Of a DNA stretch of 27,363 nucleotides, positions 1 through 7,696 are shown piece by piece; within the stretch, counting starts at the first letter, position 1; each line of letters starts with the position of its first letter. The DNA comes from CBCYMI01 sp965183855 (GTDB lineage Bacteria > Pseudomonadota > Alphaproteobacteria > Caulobacterales > Maricaulaceae): contig CBCYMI010000043.1 of NCBI GenBank assembly GCA_965183855.1, positions 1-27,363 on the forward strand, written 5' to 3'. The notes beneath the pieces were generated by a model that was not told the origin of the DNA, searched no databases, and saw only the letters and a program-made list of their open reading frames with translations. A program made the position numbers and the translations under genes.

Positions 1-1
1 T

Positions 2-97
2 CAGGTTAATCAAGTTAGTTTGATTGAAAAGAAAGATCGAAAAACGATTCAATTTACAGTTCTCAATGAGCGCAAAAAAGTTAAAATGCCAAAATAA
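2..97 (+). CDS. 3' end of an unidentified gene (partial)
   Basis: An open frame enters from the left edge and ends at TAA 95-97, giving the last 31 residues of a protein. The tail is lysine-rich and ends in KKVKMPK. It looks like a beta-strand-rich C-terminus, but I do not recognise the family. It lies 37 bp upstream of lipA in the same direction, so the two may be co-transcribed. In many Alphaproteobacteria the pyruvate dehydrogenase genes precede lipA, but this tail does not resemble the end of dihydrolipoamide dehydrogenase. Confidence 0.5.
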   Translation, partial: QVNQVSLIEKKDRKTIQFTVLNERKKVKMPK

Positions 98-134
98 ACT
101 AACCTAAAAGGCAAGGAATTAAACAGCGGTTAAA

Positions 135-1109
135 ATGACAGTTATTATTAATAAATTACAGGAAAAAAAGACGTCATTTCGTCATCCTGAGAAAAGAAAT
201 AGACTAGATACAGAGCTTTTACGAAAGCCTTCTTGGATTCGTGTAAAAGCGCCTGTTTCTTCTGAATATCAGAAAACAAAATCAATTGTAAAATCCAATG
301 AATTGGTTACGGTTTGTGAAGAGGCAGGCTGTCCTAATATTGGTGAATGCTGGCAGAAATCGCATGCAAGTTTTATGATTATGGGTGAGATTTGTACCAG
401 AGCCTGTGCTTTTTGCAATGTAAAAACGGGTCTTCCCAATGCATTAGATTCTAAAGAGCCTGAAAAAATTGCAGAAGCGATTAAAAAAATGCGTTTGAAG
501 CATGCTGTTATTACTTCTGTTGACAGGGATGATTTAACAGATGGAGGCGCACAGCATTTTTATAATACTGTTAAGGCAATTCGTCGGATTTCTCCTGAAA
601 CGACGATAGAAATTCTAACACCAGATTTTTTTAGAAAGCCGGATCATGCCATAAAAACTATTATTGATTCAAAGCCAGATGTTTTTAATCATAATCTGGA
701 AACGGTTCCGAGGCTTTATTTAAGTATCAGACCAGGTGCGCGTTATTTTCATTCTTTAAAATTATTATCAGAGGTAAAGAGACATAATCCACGTCAGTTT
801 ACCAAGTCAGGTTTAATGGTTGGTCTTGGAGAAACAAAAGAAGAGATTATGCAAGTAATGGATGATATGAGGGCAGCGTCAATTGATTTTATTACGATTG
901 GTCAATATCTTCAGCCGACACGCAAGCATGCGGAAGTTAAATCATATATTACTCCAGAGCTTTTTAAAACGTATGAGATGATTGCGAAATCGAAGGGATT
1001 TTTAATGGTTTCTGCTACTCCTCTGACACGATCAAGCTATCATGCAGGAGATGATTTCAGGAAGTTACGACAGGCTCGTAATGCATTATTAAGCACGCAA
1101 GGCAAATAA
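135..1109 (+). CDS. lipA: Lipoyl synthase
   Basis: Radical-SAM enzyme that inserts two sulfur atoms into protein-bound octanoyl groups to make lipoyl cofactor for pyruvate and 2-oxoglutarate dehydrogenases; cytosolic. The 324-residue length is normal. Both iron-sulfur sites are visible: the auxiliary cluster C61-x4-C66-x5-C72 in the CEEAGCPNIGECW motif, and the SAM cluster C87-x3-C91-x2-C94 in CTRACAFC. The C-terminal RSSY motif (R299-Y302), whose serine ligates the auxiliary cluster in known LipA structures, is present. The start at 135 is the first ATG after the upstream gene, with a weak purine-rich stretch (aaggcaaggaa) somewhat far upstream. The COQ10/RatA-like gene follows 17 bp later, so the two probably form one transcript. 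Confidence 0.97.
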   Translation: MTVIINKLQEKKTSFRHPEKRNRLDTELLRKPSWIRVKAPVSSEYQKTKSIVKSNELVTVCEEAGCPNIGECWQKSHASFMIMGEICTRACAFCNVKTGLPNALDSKEPEKIAEAIKKMRLKHAVITSVDRDDLTDGGAQHFYNTVKAIRRISPETTIEILTPDFFRKPDHAIKTIIDSKPDVFNHNLETVPRLYLSIRPGARYFHSLKLLSEVKRHNPRQFTKSGLMVGLGETKEEIMQVMDDMRAASIDFITIGQYLQPTRKHAEVKSYITPELFKTYEMIAKSKGFLMVSATPLTRSSYHAGDDFRKLRQARNALLSTQGK

Positions 1110-1126
1110 TAATATAAGAATGAAGA

Positions 1127-1585
1127 ATGCCAGAATATACTCTAAAACATAATGTGCGTTATCATCCAGATGAGATGTTTGATTTGGTTTCTGATGTAGA
1201 ATCTTATCCTTCCTTTGTTCCAACCATTTCCGCTTTACGTAAGAAATCCTGTGGAAAAGAGAAGGATTCTATTTTTATTGCAGAAGCTTTAATTCGGTAT
1301 AAATTTTTAAAAGAGCAATTTTCAACGAAGGTATGTCTTAAAAAGGAAATTCATACCATATCAGTTTCTTTGATCTCAGGACCATTCAAAGTTTTAAAAA
1401 ATGAATGGTCTTTTGAAGATTCTCCAGATAGAGGCTGTCTTGTTCATTTTTGGATTCATTATGAATTTAATAATAAAGTGCTGGATTTTATCTTACAGAA
1501 CACTTTTTCTTATGCTGTTAAGCGTCTTATGACTGCGTTTGAAGAAGAGGCTAAACGAAGATATTCTTCATCGATATCCAACTGA
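1127..1585 (+). CDS. COQ10/RatA-type START-domain protein
   Basis: A 152-residue protein of the polyketide-cyclase/START-like family that includes mitochondrial Coq10 (ubiquinone chaperone) and bacterial RatA. The N-terminal signature is clear: a first strand, then DEMFDLVSDVESYPSFVP (residues 16-33), the helix and loop typical of the family. The tail, with a helix-rich LMTAFEEEAKRRY segment, also fits. In Alphaproteobacteria this gene commonly follows lipA, and here it lies 17 bp after it. The likely role is binding ubiquinone or a related lipid to support respiration. The RatA-like toxin role (blocking 70S assembly) is a database label for the same fold, and no partner gene of that kind is present. 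Family is confident; exact function less so. Confidence 0.88.
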   Translation: MPEYTLKHNVRYHPDEMFDLVSDVESYPSFVPTISALRKKSCGKEKDSIFIAEALIRYKFLKEQFSTKVCLKKEIHTISVSLISGPFKVLKNEWSFEDSPDRGCLVHFWIHYEFNNKVLDFILQNTFSYAVKRLMTAFEEEAKRRYSSSISN

Positions 1586-1740
1586 TTTTCAGAATTAAAG
1601 AAACGCAATAAAGATAGATATTTATTTAAATAAAGTATAAATCTAAAAAATATTGAATAGTAAGGGTTCCAGTGTTATCGTTATTTAAATTAGATTCTAA
1701 TGCCAATAAATCAACAAATAAATAAGTATGGGGTAAGACT

Positions 1741-2303
1741 ATGACAAAGCTGACCGTTTATTCTTTAAGTATATTATTGTAAGTTTATTTTCTGGTTGTG
1801 AAACAACGAGTAGTAGACCTTATAAGCCTTTTACGCATAATATTATCCAGATTCAAAACAAAACATCTTCAAAAAATGCAACCGTTCATATAGGTTATTT
1901 TCTAGCAGAAAAGGATGTAGATTTAGAGCCAGCATGTCGATTATTGGAAGCTCTTGAAGTCTCACCTGGAAAAACGCCGCTTGAATTTATTCGTGATGCG
2001 TTTCAAGAAGAATTGTTTTTAGCACAAATCTATGATTCTAATTCTCCTATAAAAATTAATGGTAAAATTTTAAAGCTTGGGTTTAATTCATTTGGCACAG
2101 ATTCATAGAAAATAACATTACAGGTTTCACCATCAGCCTATCCTAAAGGGTATACAGTTTCGACAAATTATAATTTTAAAATGAGTTATTCAGCTTATAA
2201 AGCCTGTCAAAATGTTATTGACGCTTTTACAGCTGCTGTTAATAAATTGTTATCTGAGCTTATATCTCATCCAGATTTTGAAACTCTGATTGGTGCCCGC
2301 TAG
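1741..2303 (+). pseudogene. Broken lipoprotein gene (frameshift plus in-frame TAG)
   Basis: The ATG at 1741 gives MTKLTVYSLSILL and then a stop at 1780-1782. The frame starting at 1743 reads through a hydrophobic segment (FFKYIIVSLFSGC) ending in a lipobox-like LFSGC with cysteine codon 1797-1799. It then runs through about 100 residues of protein-like sequence. This suggests a one-base deletion between the start codon and about 1757. The same frame is stopped again by TAG at 2106-2108, then continues with plausible protein (KITLQVSPSAYPKGYTVS and onward) to TAG 2301-2303. The intact product would have been a lipoprotein of roughly 185 residues. I do not recognise the family. No ORF in this stretch is long enough to be detected unbroken. 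Confidence 0.75.
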
Positions 2304-2350
2304 CTCAGGTAAAAATAAGTATATTAGAAAATATAGCCAAAGGCACACGA

Positions 2351-2382
2351 CGGTCGCACGCGACCGCACACGCATTCGCGTG
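2351..2382. repeat. Two adjacent GC-rich palindromes
   Basis: CGGTCGC-AC-GCGACCG (2351-2366) is a perfect 7-bp stem with a 2-nt loop. Three bases later CACGC-ATTC-GCGTG (2369-2382) forms a 5-bp stem. They stand out in a region that is otherwise about 70% A+T. Neither is followed by a T-tract, so they are not ordinary intrinsic terminators. They form the left border of the repeat island. Confidence 0.7.
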
Positions 2383-2406
2383 CAGCCAAAGGGCTGATTT
2401 TATTAG

Positions 2407-2434
2407 GAGCGCTTGGCGTATTTAGAGCAAGCTC
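2407..2434 (+). repeat. Dispersed intergenic repeat, copy 1
   Basis: 28-bp unit ending in GCGTATTTAGAGCAAGCTC. It matches copy 2 at 26 of 28 positions and copy 3 (8979-9005) with two substitutions and a one-base gap. The unit starts with GAGC and ends with GCTC, so its ends can pair. It is followed by CTTGGCG (2452-2458), as in the copy near 9020. Confidence 0.75.
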
Positions 2435-2495
2435 AAAGCTTAATTCTGACTCTTGGCGTGCCTGAGAAAAGAATACTCCGAGAGTATTTATATAA

Positions 2496-2523
2496 GAGCG
2501 CTCAGCGTATTTAGAGCAAGCTC
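2496..2523 (+). repeat. Dispersed intergenic repeat, copy 2
   Basis: 28-bp unit with GAGCGCTCA at the left and the same GCGTATTTAGAGCAAGCTC right half as copy 1. It lies 61 bp after the end of copy 1, in the same orientation. Confidence 0.75.
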
Positions 2524-2728
2524 AGAAGTTAATCTAGCTAGTTGGAGAGCCTTAAGAAACCACCCTTTGGCTGTTGCAAAAGGAATAGGATTAAGATATA
2601 GTTAAGTGTTTAGTTAAACTTAGATTGATTTTTTTGCTAATTTCTAATGAAAGAAAACAGATAAATCATGTAAACGAATATGGGTTTAATCTGGGCTTTA
2701 TTTAATCTTTTCTGATTTATTTTTTAGA

Positions 2729-3019
2729 ATGAGTCATTTAAAACGGAAGTTCTTATACTGTTTATTTAAAGTATATAAAAAAGGGATAGTAAGATTAAGT
2801 ATAGAGGATGTTATGAGAATCAGGGGAGGTATTAAATGGAAGTATATTTTTTTTAAAGACTTAAAGAAAAGCTTTATTAAGCTTTCAATTCAGCTTTTGG
2901 ATCATGTAAAACACTTTTTAAATCTATTGAATAAGAATTTATTTAATCAAGAAAAAAGCCTTCAAAAAGAAGATATTAAGCATGATTTTTTTAAACTGAG
3001 GGTTTTTTATAAAAAATGA
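2729..3019 (+). CDS. Small cationic ORF with possible double-glycine leader
   Basis: 96 codons, very rich in Lys, Phe, Leu and Ile, with no recognisable family and no good ribosome binding site (the sequence before the ATG is T-rich). Residues 23-34 read LSIEDVMRIRGG. This fits the double-glycine leader consensus LSxxELxxIxGG of peptides exported by peptidase-containing ABC transporters: L(-12), S(-11), acidic at -8, aliphatic at -7, I(-4) and GG. Cleavage would leave a strongly basic peptide of about 62 residues. No peptidase-ABC transporter is in the window, though TolC, the outer channel for such systems, is. It may equally be a chance ORF in A/T-rich sequence. Confidence 0.25.
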   Translation: MSHLKRKFLYCLFKVYKKGIVRLSIEDVMRIRGGIKWKYIFFKDLKKSFIKLSIQLLDHVKHFLNLLNKNLFNQEKSLQKEDIKHDFFKLRVFYKK

Positions 3020-3160
3020 ACCTAATAAAAAAATTGCTAAAAAATCAGCTTGTTTTTTAGATTAAAGCTAGCTTTCTTCCATCATAATAAAACCTGATAG
3101 ATTAATCTTCTATTTGTTTATCTAAAATTTTAGAAAAATCAGCGCATAATGATTGAGGTA

Positions 3161-4204
3161 CTAAACAGCCTCTACTAACAGGCGTTTCCATTTATTTAAT
3201 TCTTCTAATACCTTTCCAGAACCAATTGCAACACAAGAAAGAGGATCTTCTGCAATGCTAATTGGTAATCCCGTTCGATTTCTCAATTCATGATCCAAAT
3301 TGCGTAATAAAGCACCTCCTCCCGTTAACATAATGCCTTTATCAACAATATCAGCAGCCAATTCAGGGGGTGTGGATTCAAGAGCTGCTTTTACAGACTC
3401 AACAATTTGTTCAACTGATTCTGTTAATGCTTCGGCAATCATTGCTTCTGAAACTTGTAATTCTCTTGGAATACCATGCATTAAATCTCTTCCTTTTACA
3501 GGCATGGTTAGACCATTTCCCTTTTGTGGGAGAGAAGCAGAGCCAATCGTTGTTTTAATTCTCTCTGCTGTCATTTCACCAATTAGTAAATTCGTACTTC
3601 TACGAATATAGGCAATTATTGCCTCATCCATTTTATCTCCCCCAACCCTGACAGATCGAGAATATACAATACCATCAAGCGATAAAACAGCAACTTCAGT
3701 TGTGCCACCTCCAATATCAACAACCATTGAACCTGCAGGTTCTGTAATTGGTAAATTCGCGCCAATCGCTGCAGCCATTGGCTCTTCTATTAAATAAACT
3801 CGCCTGGCTCCTGCCGCTAAGACAGATTCTTGAATCGCGCGTTTTTCAACAGCTGTTGCACCCGAAGGAACGCAAATCACAATTTGAGGATTTACAAAAC
3901 TTCGCCGATTATGTACTTTTTGAATGAAATGTTTAATCATTTCTTCTGCAACTTCAAAATCAGCAATTACACCATCCTTCATGGGACGAATAGTCTCACG
4001 ACCACCTGGTGTTCTACCTAACATCATTTTTGCTTCTGAACCAACTGCCTGAAATTGTTTGCGACCATTTTGTATAATATAAGAAACAACAGAAGGTTCA
4101 TTTAAAACAATTCCTCTTCCTTTAACATATACTAAAGTATTCGCTGTTCCTAAATCAATTGCAATATCTGCAGAAAAAAGACTAAAGAGACCTGAAAACA
4201 CCAT
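3161..4204 (-). CDS. mreB: Rod shape-determining protein MreB
   Basis: Bacterial actin homologue that forms membrane-bound filaments guiding side-wall peptidoglycan synthesis. The 347-residue length is standard. Visible features: a short amphipathic N-terminus (MVFSGLFSLFS) as used for membrane binding; phosphate-1 loop IDLGTANTLVY (D17-T20); phosphate-2 loop VVDIGGGTTEVAV; the NPQIVICVPSG strand-loop; and adenosine-loop GIMLTGGGALLRNL near the C-terminus. An AAGGA-type ribosome binding site precedes the ATG. The usual downstream partners mreC, mreD, pbp2 and rodA are not here: the strand is empty downstream to the window repeats. The gene therefore appears solitary. A VTT-domain gene lies 207 bp upstream on the same strand. 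Confidence 0.97.
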   Translation of the reverse strand: MVFSGLFSLFSADIAIDLGTANTLVYVKGRGIVLNEPSVVSYIIQNGRKQFQAVGSEAKMMLGRTPGGRETIRPMKDGVIADFEVAEEMIKHFIQKVHNRRSFVNPQIVICVPSGATAVEKRAIQESVLAAGARRVYLIEEPMAAAIGANLPITEPAGSMVVDIGGGTTEVAVLSLDGIVYSRSVRVGGDKMDEAIIAYIRRSTNLLIGEMTAERIKTTIGSASLPQKGNGLTMPVKGRDLMHGIPRELQVSEAMIAEALTESVEQIVESVKAALESTPPELAADIVDKGIMLTGGGALLRNLDHELRNRTGLPISIAEDPLSCVAIGSGKVLEELNKWKRLLVEAV

Positions 4205-4411
4205 TTTTTTCCTTTTTATTGTATCATATTTTATCTTTTAAAATATAGAAATAATGAATTATTTCCTATTATGCTTTATACTTTTTTGTTTAAAAGTTTT
4301 TTATCCATTAAGGTTTTATCTAATCTGGATCTCTTAAAAAACATTCTATTCTTTTTTCTTTAGAGAGTTAAAAAGTCAAGCTTTATTAATGCCATCCTTC
4401 TGGTTTTAACC

Positions 4412-5116
4412 CTATTTTCCTTTATTCTTTCTCGAAAACAGAATATATTGTGAAAAACAAATCAGTCCTAGCCATAAAACAGCAATTAAGAATAAAAGAC
4501 CGAAAGACAATATGGAAGCGCTGAATAAACGTTCAATACTGCCTCCCAAAAACCCAATAAACAAAATTTTTGGTAATATACCAAATCCTGTTCCTAATAC
4601 AAACGCTAAAAAGGATATACCAAAAATTCCTGCAAAACTGTTAATTACAATAAAAGGCGCAGATGGAACCAAGCGAATAATCAAACTGATCCAAAATCCG
4701 TTATGTTCTGCATAGTGAGATAAAGAATCAAATTGAGTCTTCCATTTTCGGACAATATAACCTGAAATCGCCGTTTTTGCACCCCAAAAATGAATACAGG
4801 CAACTGATAAACTTGCTAAAAATGCGTAAATACTACCCAAAACCGAGCCAAACACAAGAATAGAAGACATAATTAAAATAAATTGTGGTACCGCAAAAAA
4901 AGACAAAGTTAAAAAAACAAGAATAACAATCCCTAAAGCAAATGGAGAATGTCTAAATGTAATTAACCAAGATTGTATTTCTTGTCCTTCGGGCAAAAAT
5001 TGCTGTCTTAATCCATAAAATATAAGTGATATTACTCCTGTTGAAAGAATCAGAATCGCAAAACTTACAAGTAAATGAATATGATTTTTTTTCATGCCAG
5101 AATCGTCTATATCCAT
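4412..5116 (-). CDS. TVP38/TMEM64 (VTT/DedA-like) membrane protein
   Basis: About 234 residues (227 if the Met codon at 5093-5095 is used). It is hydrophobic, with an N-terminal membrane segment (residues about 12-34) and the VTT domain core. The domain shows the re-entrant-loop region PQFILIMSSILVFGSVLG and, later, RLVPSAPFIVINSFAGIFGI followed by GTGFGILP, which matches the conserved R-x-x-P...N...G...F...T pattern of TVP38 proteins. Members are inner-membrane proteins; DedA-superfamily relatives are linked to lipid scrambling/undecaprenyl-phosphate flipping and pH or cation homeostasis, but the substrate here is unknown. Neither candidate start has a clear ribosome binding site. The upstream start sits exactly at the edge of an 88-bp tandem duplication, so the start region may have been rearranged. 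Confidence 0.85.
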   Translation of the reverse strand: MDIDDSGMKKNHIHLLVSFAILILSTGVISLIFYGLRQQFLPEGQEIQSWLITFRHSPFALGIVILVFLTLSFFAVPQFILIMSSILVFGSVLGSIYAFLASLSVACIHFWGAKTAISGYIVRKWKTQFDSLSHYAEHNGFWISLIIRLVPSAPFIVINSFAGIFGISFLAFVLGTGFGILPKILFIGFLGGSIERLFSASILSFGLLFLIAVLWLGLICFSQYILFSRKNKGK

Positions 5117-5288
5117 ATGATGATCAATTAGAATTTCAAATTTGCCAGTTTAAGATCAAATCTGATTGATATATAAACAATATCTTTAGAGGAAAGTAAA
5201 CCATATGATAATTAATTAGAATTTCAAATTTGCTAGTTTAAGATAAAATCTGATTTTTATATAAATAACCTCTTTAGAGGATGGTAAT
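5113..5288. repeat. 88-bp tandem duplication upstream of the VTT gene
   Basis: Copy A 5113-5200 and copy B 5201-5288 are directly adjacent, equal in length and identical at about 76 of 88 positions by hand alignment. Both begin with CCATAT and contain TTAGAATTTCAAATTTGC and CTTTAGAGGA. CCATAT recurs at 5289, where the homology stops. The duplication includes the first base triplet of the VTT gene (CAT at 5114-5116, read as ATG on the minus strand) and its upstream region. Confidence 0.85.
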
Positions 5289-5340
5289 CCATATTTTAAT
5301 TTACACATAATCGTTTGGTATTAGAAGGTAGGCTTATGAA

Positions 5341-5414
5341 TGGAGGCCGCGCCCGGAATCGAACCGAGGTAGACGGATTTGCAGTCCGCTGCGTAACCAC
5401 TCCGCCACGCGGCC
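5341..5414 (-). tRNA. tRNA-Cys (anticodon GCA)
   Basis: Minus-strand cloverleaf of 74 nt including an encoded CCA. Acceptor stem GGCCGCG (5408-5414 complement) pairs with CGCGGCC (5345-5351 complement). The D-arm contains GGCGGAGTGGTTACGC, the anticodon stem-loop GGACTGCAAATCC carries GCA for cysteine, and the T-loop carries GGTTCGATTCC. The discriminator base is U, as expected for tRNA-Cys, and CCA is at 5341-5343. Confidence 0.95.
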
Positions 5415-5570
5415 AGAAATTTAGTGTTTAGCTGAAATCAGTAAAGAGTACTTTACAATCTCTATTGTTTTTCTTATCTAGAAGTTTAAAAAGAATCAAG
5501 AGGTTATCTATTGTTTTTTTAAGGGATGATAAACAAAGGAAGGATGGATATTTATTTTGATTATGATATG

Positions 5571-5601
5571 TTGATCTAGATTTGTTTTATAGCAGTATAA
5601 T
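5571..5601 (+). promoter_or_regulatory. Possible promoter for pcm-like/tolC genes
   Basis: A perfect -10 hexamer TATAAT (5596-5601) lies 50 bp before the pcm-like start. The best -35 candidate is TTGATC (5571-5576) with a long 19-bp spacer, so the match is only moderate. In such AT-rich DNA a TATAAT can occur by chance. Confidence 0.4.
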
Positions 5602-5650
5602 ACAGAATAATGGGGCATAATAATGAGGTATGTTGAAAGGTTAAAAATAA

Positions 5651-6304
5651 ATGGTTGATTTTGAAAAAGCAAGACAAGCCATGATTGATGGTCAAGTTCG
5701 TGTTAATGATGTAAATAATGAAGCCTTACTTAAAGCTCTTAAAAAAACACCTCGTGAGATTTTTGCTCCAAAATCACAATCTGCATCCGTTTATAGTGAT
5801 CATCATACAGAGCTTTCCGAAGATAGATGGTTAATCAATATCAGAGATTTTTCAAAACTCGTTCAATGCTTAGCTATTCAACCAGATGAAGTGGGTTTGG
5901 ATATTGCTTGTGGAAGAGGTTATTCAACAGCTATATTAAGTTATTTGGCAGAAATGATTGTTGGACTTGAAGATGATCAAAAATGGGTTGATACTGCGAG
6001 TAAAAATTTGCAAAAACTGGAAATTAATAATGCGGTTATCCTAAAAGGAAGCCTGGAAAAAGGAATAAAAAAGCATGGTCCTTATGATATTATTTTTATT
6101 AATGCTGCCGTTTCCTTTATTCCTAAAGCCTGGTTTGATCAACTTTCAGAATCAGGACGTTTAGGTGTTTTTCTAAAAGAAAAAAATCTTGTAGAAGCAA
6201 GAATTTATAAAAAAATAGATGGGCATATGAGTTGTACAGTATTATTTGAAACCAATATTCCTGTTTTGGCAGGATTTGAAAAAAAAGAACCTTTCTTATT
6301 TTAA
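5651..6304 (+). CDS. Protein-L-isoaspartate O-methyltransferase family protein
   Basis: 217-residue class I SAM-dependent methyltransferase of the PCMT family. PCMT repairs isoaspartyl residues in aged proteins by methyl transfer from SAM. The N-terminal part (DFEKARQAMIDGQVRVNDV) is the form seen in the alphaproteobacterial paralogue encoded next to tolC. SAM motif I is LDIACGRGYSTAIL (residues 83-96), with C-G-R-G-Y replacing the usual G-x-G-S-G. The acidic residue after strand 2 is in VGLEDD, and a motif II-like YDIIFINAAV follows. The classical PIMT acceptor-site sequences are only partly evident, so true isoaspartate repair is uncertain. It lies 39 bp before the tolC start, the same order as in many Alphaproteobacteria. 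Confidence 0.85.
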   Translation: MVDFEKARQAMIDGQVRVNDVNNEALLKALKKTPREIFAPKSQSASVYSDHHTELSEDRWLINIRDFSKLVQCLAIQPDEVGLDIACGRGYSTAILSYLAEMIVGLEDDQKWVDTASKNLQKLEINNAVILKGSLEKGIKKHGPYDIIFINAAVSFIPKAWFDQLSESGRLGVFLKEKNLVEARIYKKIDGHMSCTVLFETNIPVLAGFEKKEPFLF

Positions 6305-6343
6305 TGTTTTTTAATAGGAATATTGATTGGTCAGGAAAAAATT

Positions 6344-7696
6344 ATGATATTTAAAAATATAAAACTAACATTTTGTATTTCTTTTCTCTTTATCCCTTTT
6401 TTAGTATTTTCAGATACATTAGAGGATGCGTTAATTCTAACTTATCAGACAAATCCAGATTTATTAGCTGCAAGAGCAAAATTAATGGAACAAGATGAAG
6501 CTTATGCAATTGCTTTATCAGGCTGGTTACCAACATTAAGTGCAGGTGGAAATTATACATTTTCTAGAAATAGACAAAAAACCAGTCTAACAAATTATTC
6601 CAATACAGATCAGATTGGGGGAGAGATTTCCCTGTCTCAGCCTTTGTTCACAGGAGGAAGAGTTTCTGCTTCTCTTGGAGAAGCAAAGGCAAATATTTAT
6701 GCTGGAAGAGAAAATTTAAAAAATACAGAACAGCAAATTTTAATTTCAGCTATTCAGGCTTATATTGATGTTCGACGAGATTTTTTAGTTCTGGAAATTC
6801 GTAAAAACAATGTAGATGTACTCACTCGTCAGCTAAATGCTGCAAAAGACCGATTTGATGTCGGAGAAGGTACAAAAACAGATCAGGCACAGGCAGAAGC
6901 AAGATTATCCAGTGCATTATCGGATTTATCAAAAGCAGAAACACAATTAGCAATTTCAAGAGAAACGTATCGAAAGATTATTGGACAATATCCTGCCAGT
7001 TTGAAAAAAGAACCTAAGCTTACCAACTTGCCAGAAAAACTGGAAGAGGCAATCTATATCTCCAAAGAGCATAATCCATCTTTACGTTCTTCCCAGTTTC
7101 TATTAATTGCTACAGATAAAGGGGTTCAAAAAGCAAAATCCGCTTTAATGCCCGTATTAAGTGCAGTTGGAAAACTTTCTGCAAGCTATCAGCAACACCC
7201 TATTACAGGAGAAAAAGGTTCTGCAAGTATTGGCGCAAACCTTTCTATTCCACTTTATCAAGGGGGTGTCTTACGATCTAAAATTAGAGCGGCAAAACAT
7301 AGACAACACCAGCAAAAACATACGGTTCGTTCAGTAGAAAGACAAGTATTAGAAGCTGTTACAAATGCCTGGAACACCTATCATTCTTCAAAAATTATTA
7401 TTGCATCAAGTAAAAAACAGGTCGAAGCAAATGAAATTGCTTTTCAGGGAGTTGAGCTTGAAAATCAAGTGGGATTGAGAACAACTCTTGATGTATTGAA
7501 TGCAGAACAGGAATTGTTGGAAGCAAGATTAGCACTCGTATTTGCAGAACGAAATGCTTATATTGAGTCTTTTAGACTCTTACAGAAAATGGGTAAGCTG
7601 GATTTAATTAATTTAGGAATTTCTTTAGAGCCTTATGATGTAGAAAAGAATTATAAGAGAGTTAAAAAAATCACAACAAGCATTTCATCAGAATAA
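6344..7696 (+). CDS. tolC: TolC-family outer membrane efflux protein
   Basis: Trimeric outer-membrane channel with a long periplasmic alpha-barrel, used by RND pumps and type I secretion. I place the start at ATG 6344, preceded by AGGAAAAA at a suitable distance, giving 450 residues. An in-frame TTG at 6323 would add seven residues before the signal peptide. The signal peptide is a hydrophobic run (FCISFLFIPFLVFS) ending before DTLEDALILTYQTNPDLLAARA, the usual mature start of OEP proteins. Two homologous halves are visible: the first has PLFTGGRVSASLGEAKANI, the second SIPLYQGGVLRSKIRAAKH. Each is a barrel strand followed by a coiled helix. No RND partner is adjacent; the pump at 12191-16375 lacks its own channel, so this is the likely partner. 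Confidence 0.93.
   Translation: MIFKNIKLTFCISFLFIPFLVFSDTLEDALILTYQTNPDLLAARAKLMEQDEAYAIALSGWLPTLSAGGNYTFSRNRQKTSLTNYSNTDQIGGEISLSQPLFTGGRVSASLGEAKANIYAGRENLKNTEQQILISAIQAYIDVRRDFLVLEIRKNNVDVLTRQLNAAKDRFDVGEGTKTDQAQAEARLSSALSDLSKAETQLAISRETYRKIIGQYPASLKKEPKLTNLPEKLEEAIYISKEHNPSLRSSQFLLIATDKGVQKAKSALMPVLSAVGKLSASYQQHPITGEKGSASIGANLSIPLYQGGVLRSKIRAAKHRQHQQKHTVRSVERQVLEAVTNAWNTYHSSKIIIASSKKQVEANEIAFQGVELENQVGLRTTLDVLNAEQELLEARLALVFAERNAYIESFRLLQKMGKLDLINLGISLEPYDVEKNYKRVKKITTSISSE

Larger units (their letters stand above)
2304..2728. other. Repeat-rich intergenic stretch
   Basis: 425 bp without a credible gene between the lipoprotein pseudogene and the small ORF at 2729. It holds two adjacent GC-rich palindromes (2351-2382), two copies of a dispersed repeat (2407-2434 and 2496-2523), and an 11-bp inverted repeat, CAGCCAAAGGG at 2383-2393 against CCCTTTGGCTG at 2563-2573, that brackets the two copies. 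Local composition is far more GC-rich than the surroundings up to about 2575, then returns to AT-rich. Confidence 0.7.

Noticed and set aside
2106..2108. TAG readthrough (recoded stop) in the lipoprotein gene
   Set aside because: A separate frameshift upstream already breaks the gene, no recoding structure is seen, and other genes use TAG as a normal stop.
2293..2330. tRNA-like 5' sequence (GCCCGCTAGCTCAGG)
   Set aside because: It looks like the start of a tRNA D-arm, but no acceptor, anticodon or T-arm partner follows. It overlaps the end of the lipoprotein pseudogene.
3300..4021. Three plus-strand ORFs opposite mreB
   Set aside because: Shadows of the mreB codons on the other strand; none has protein-like features.
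6323..6343. TTG start for TolC seven codons upstream
   Set aside because: The ATG at 6344 has a good ribosome binding site and gives a normal signal peptide; the extra residues would precede it without purpose.
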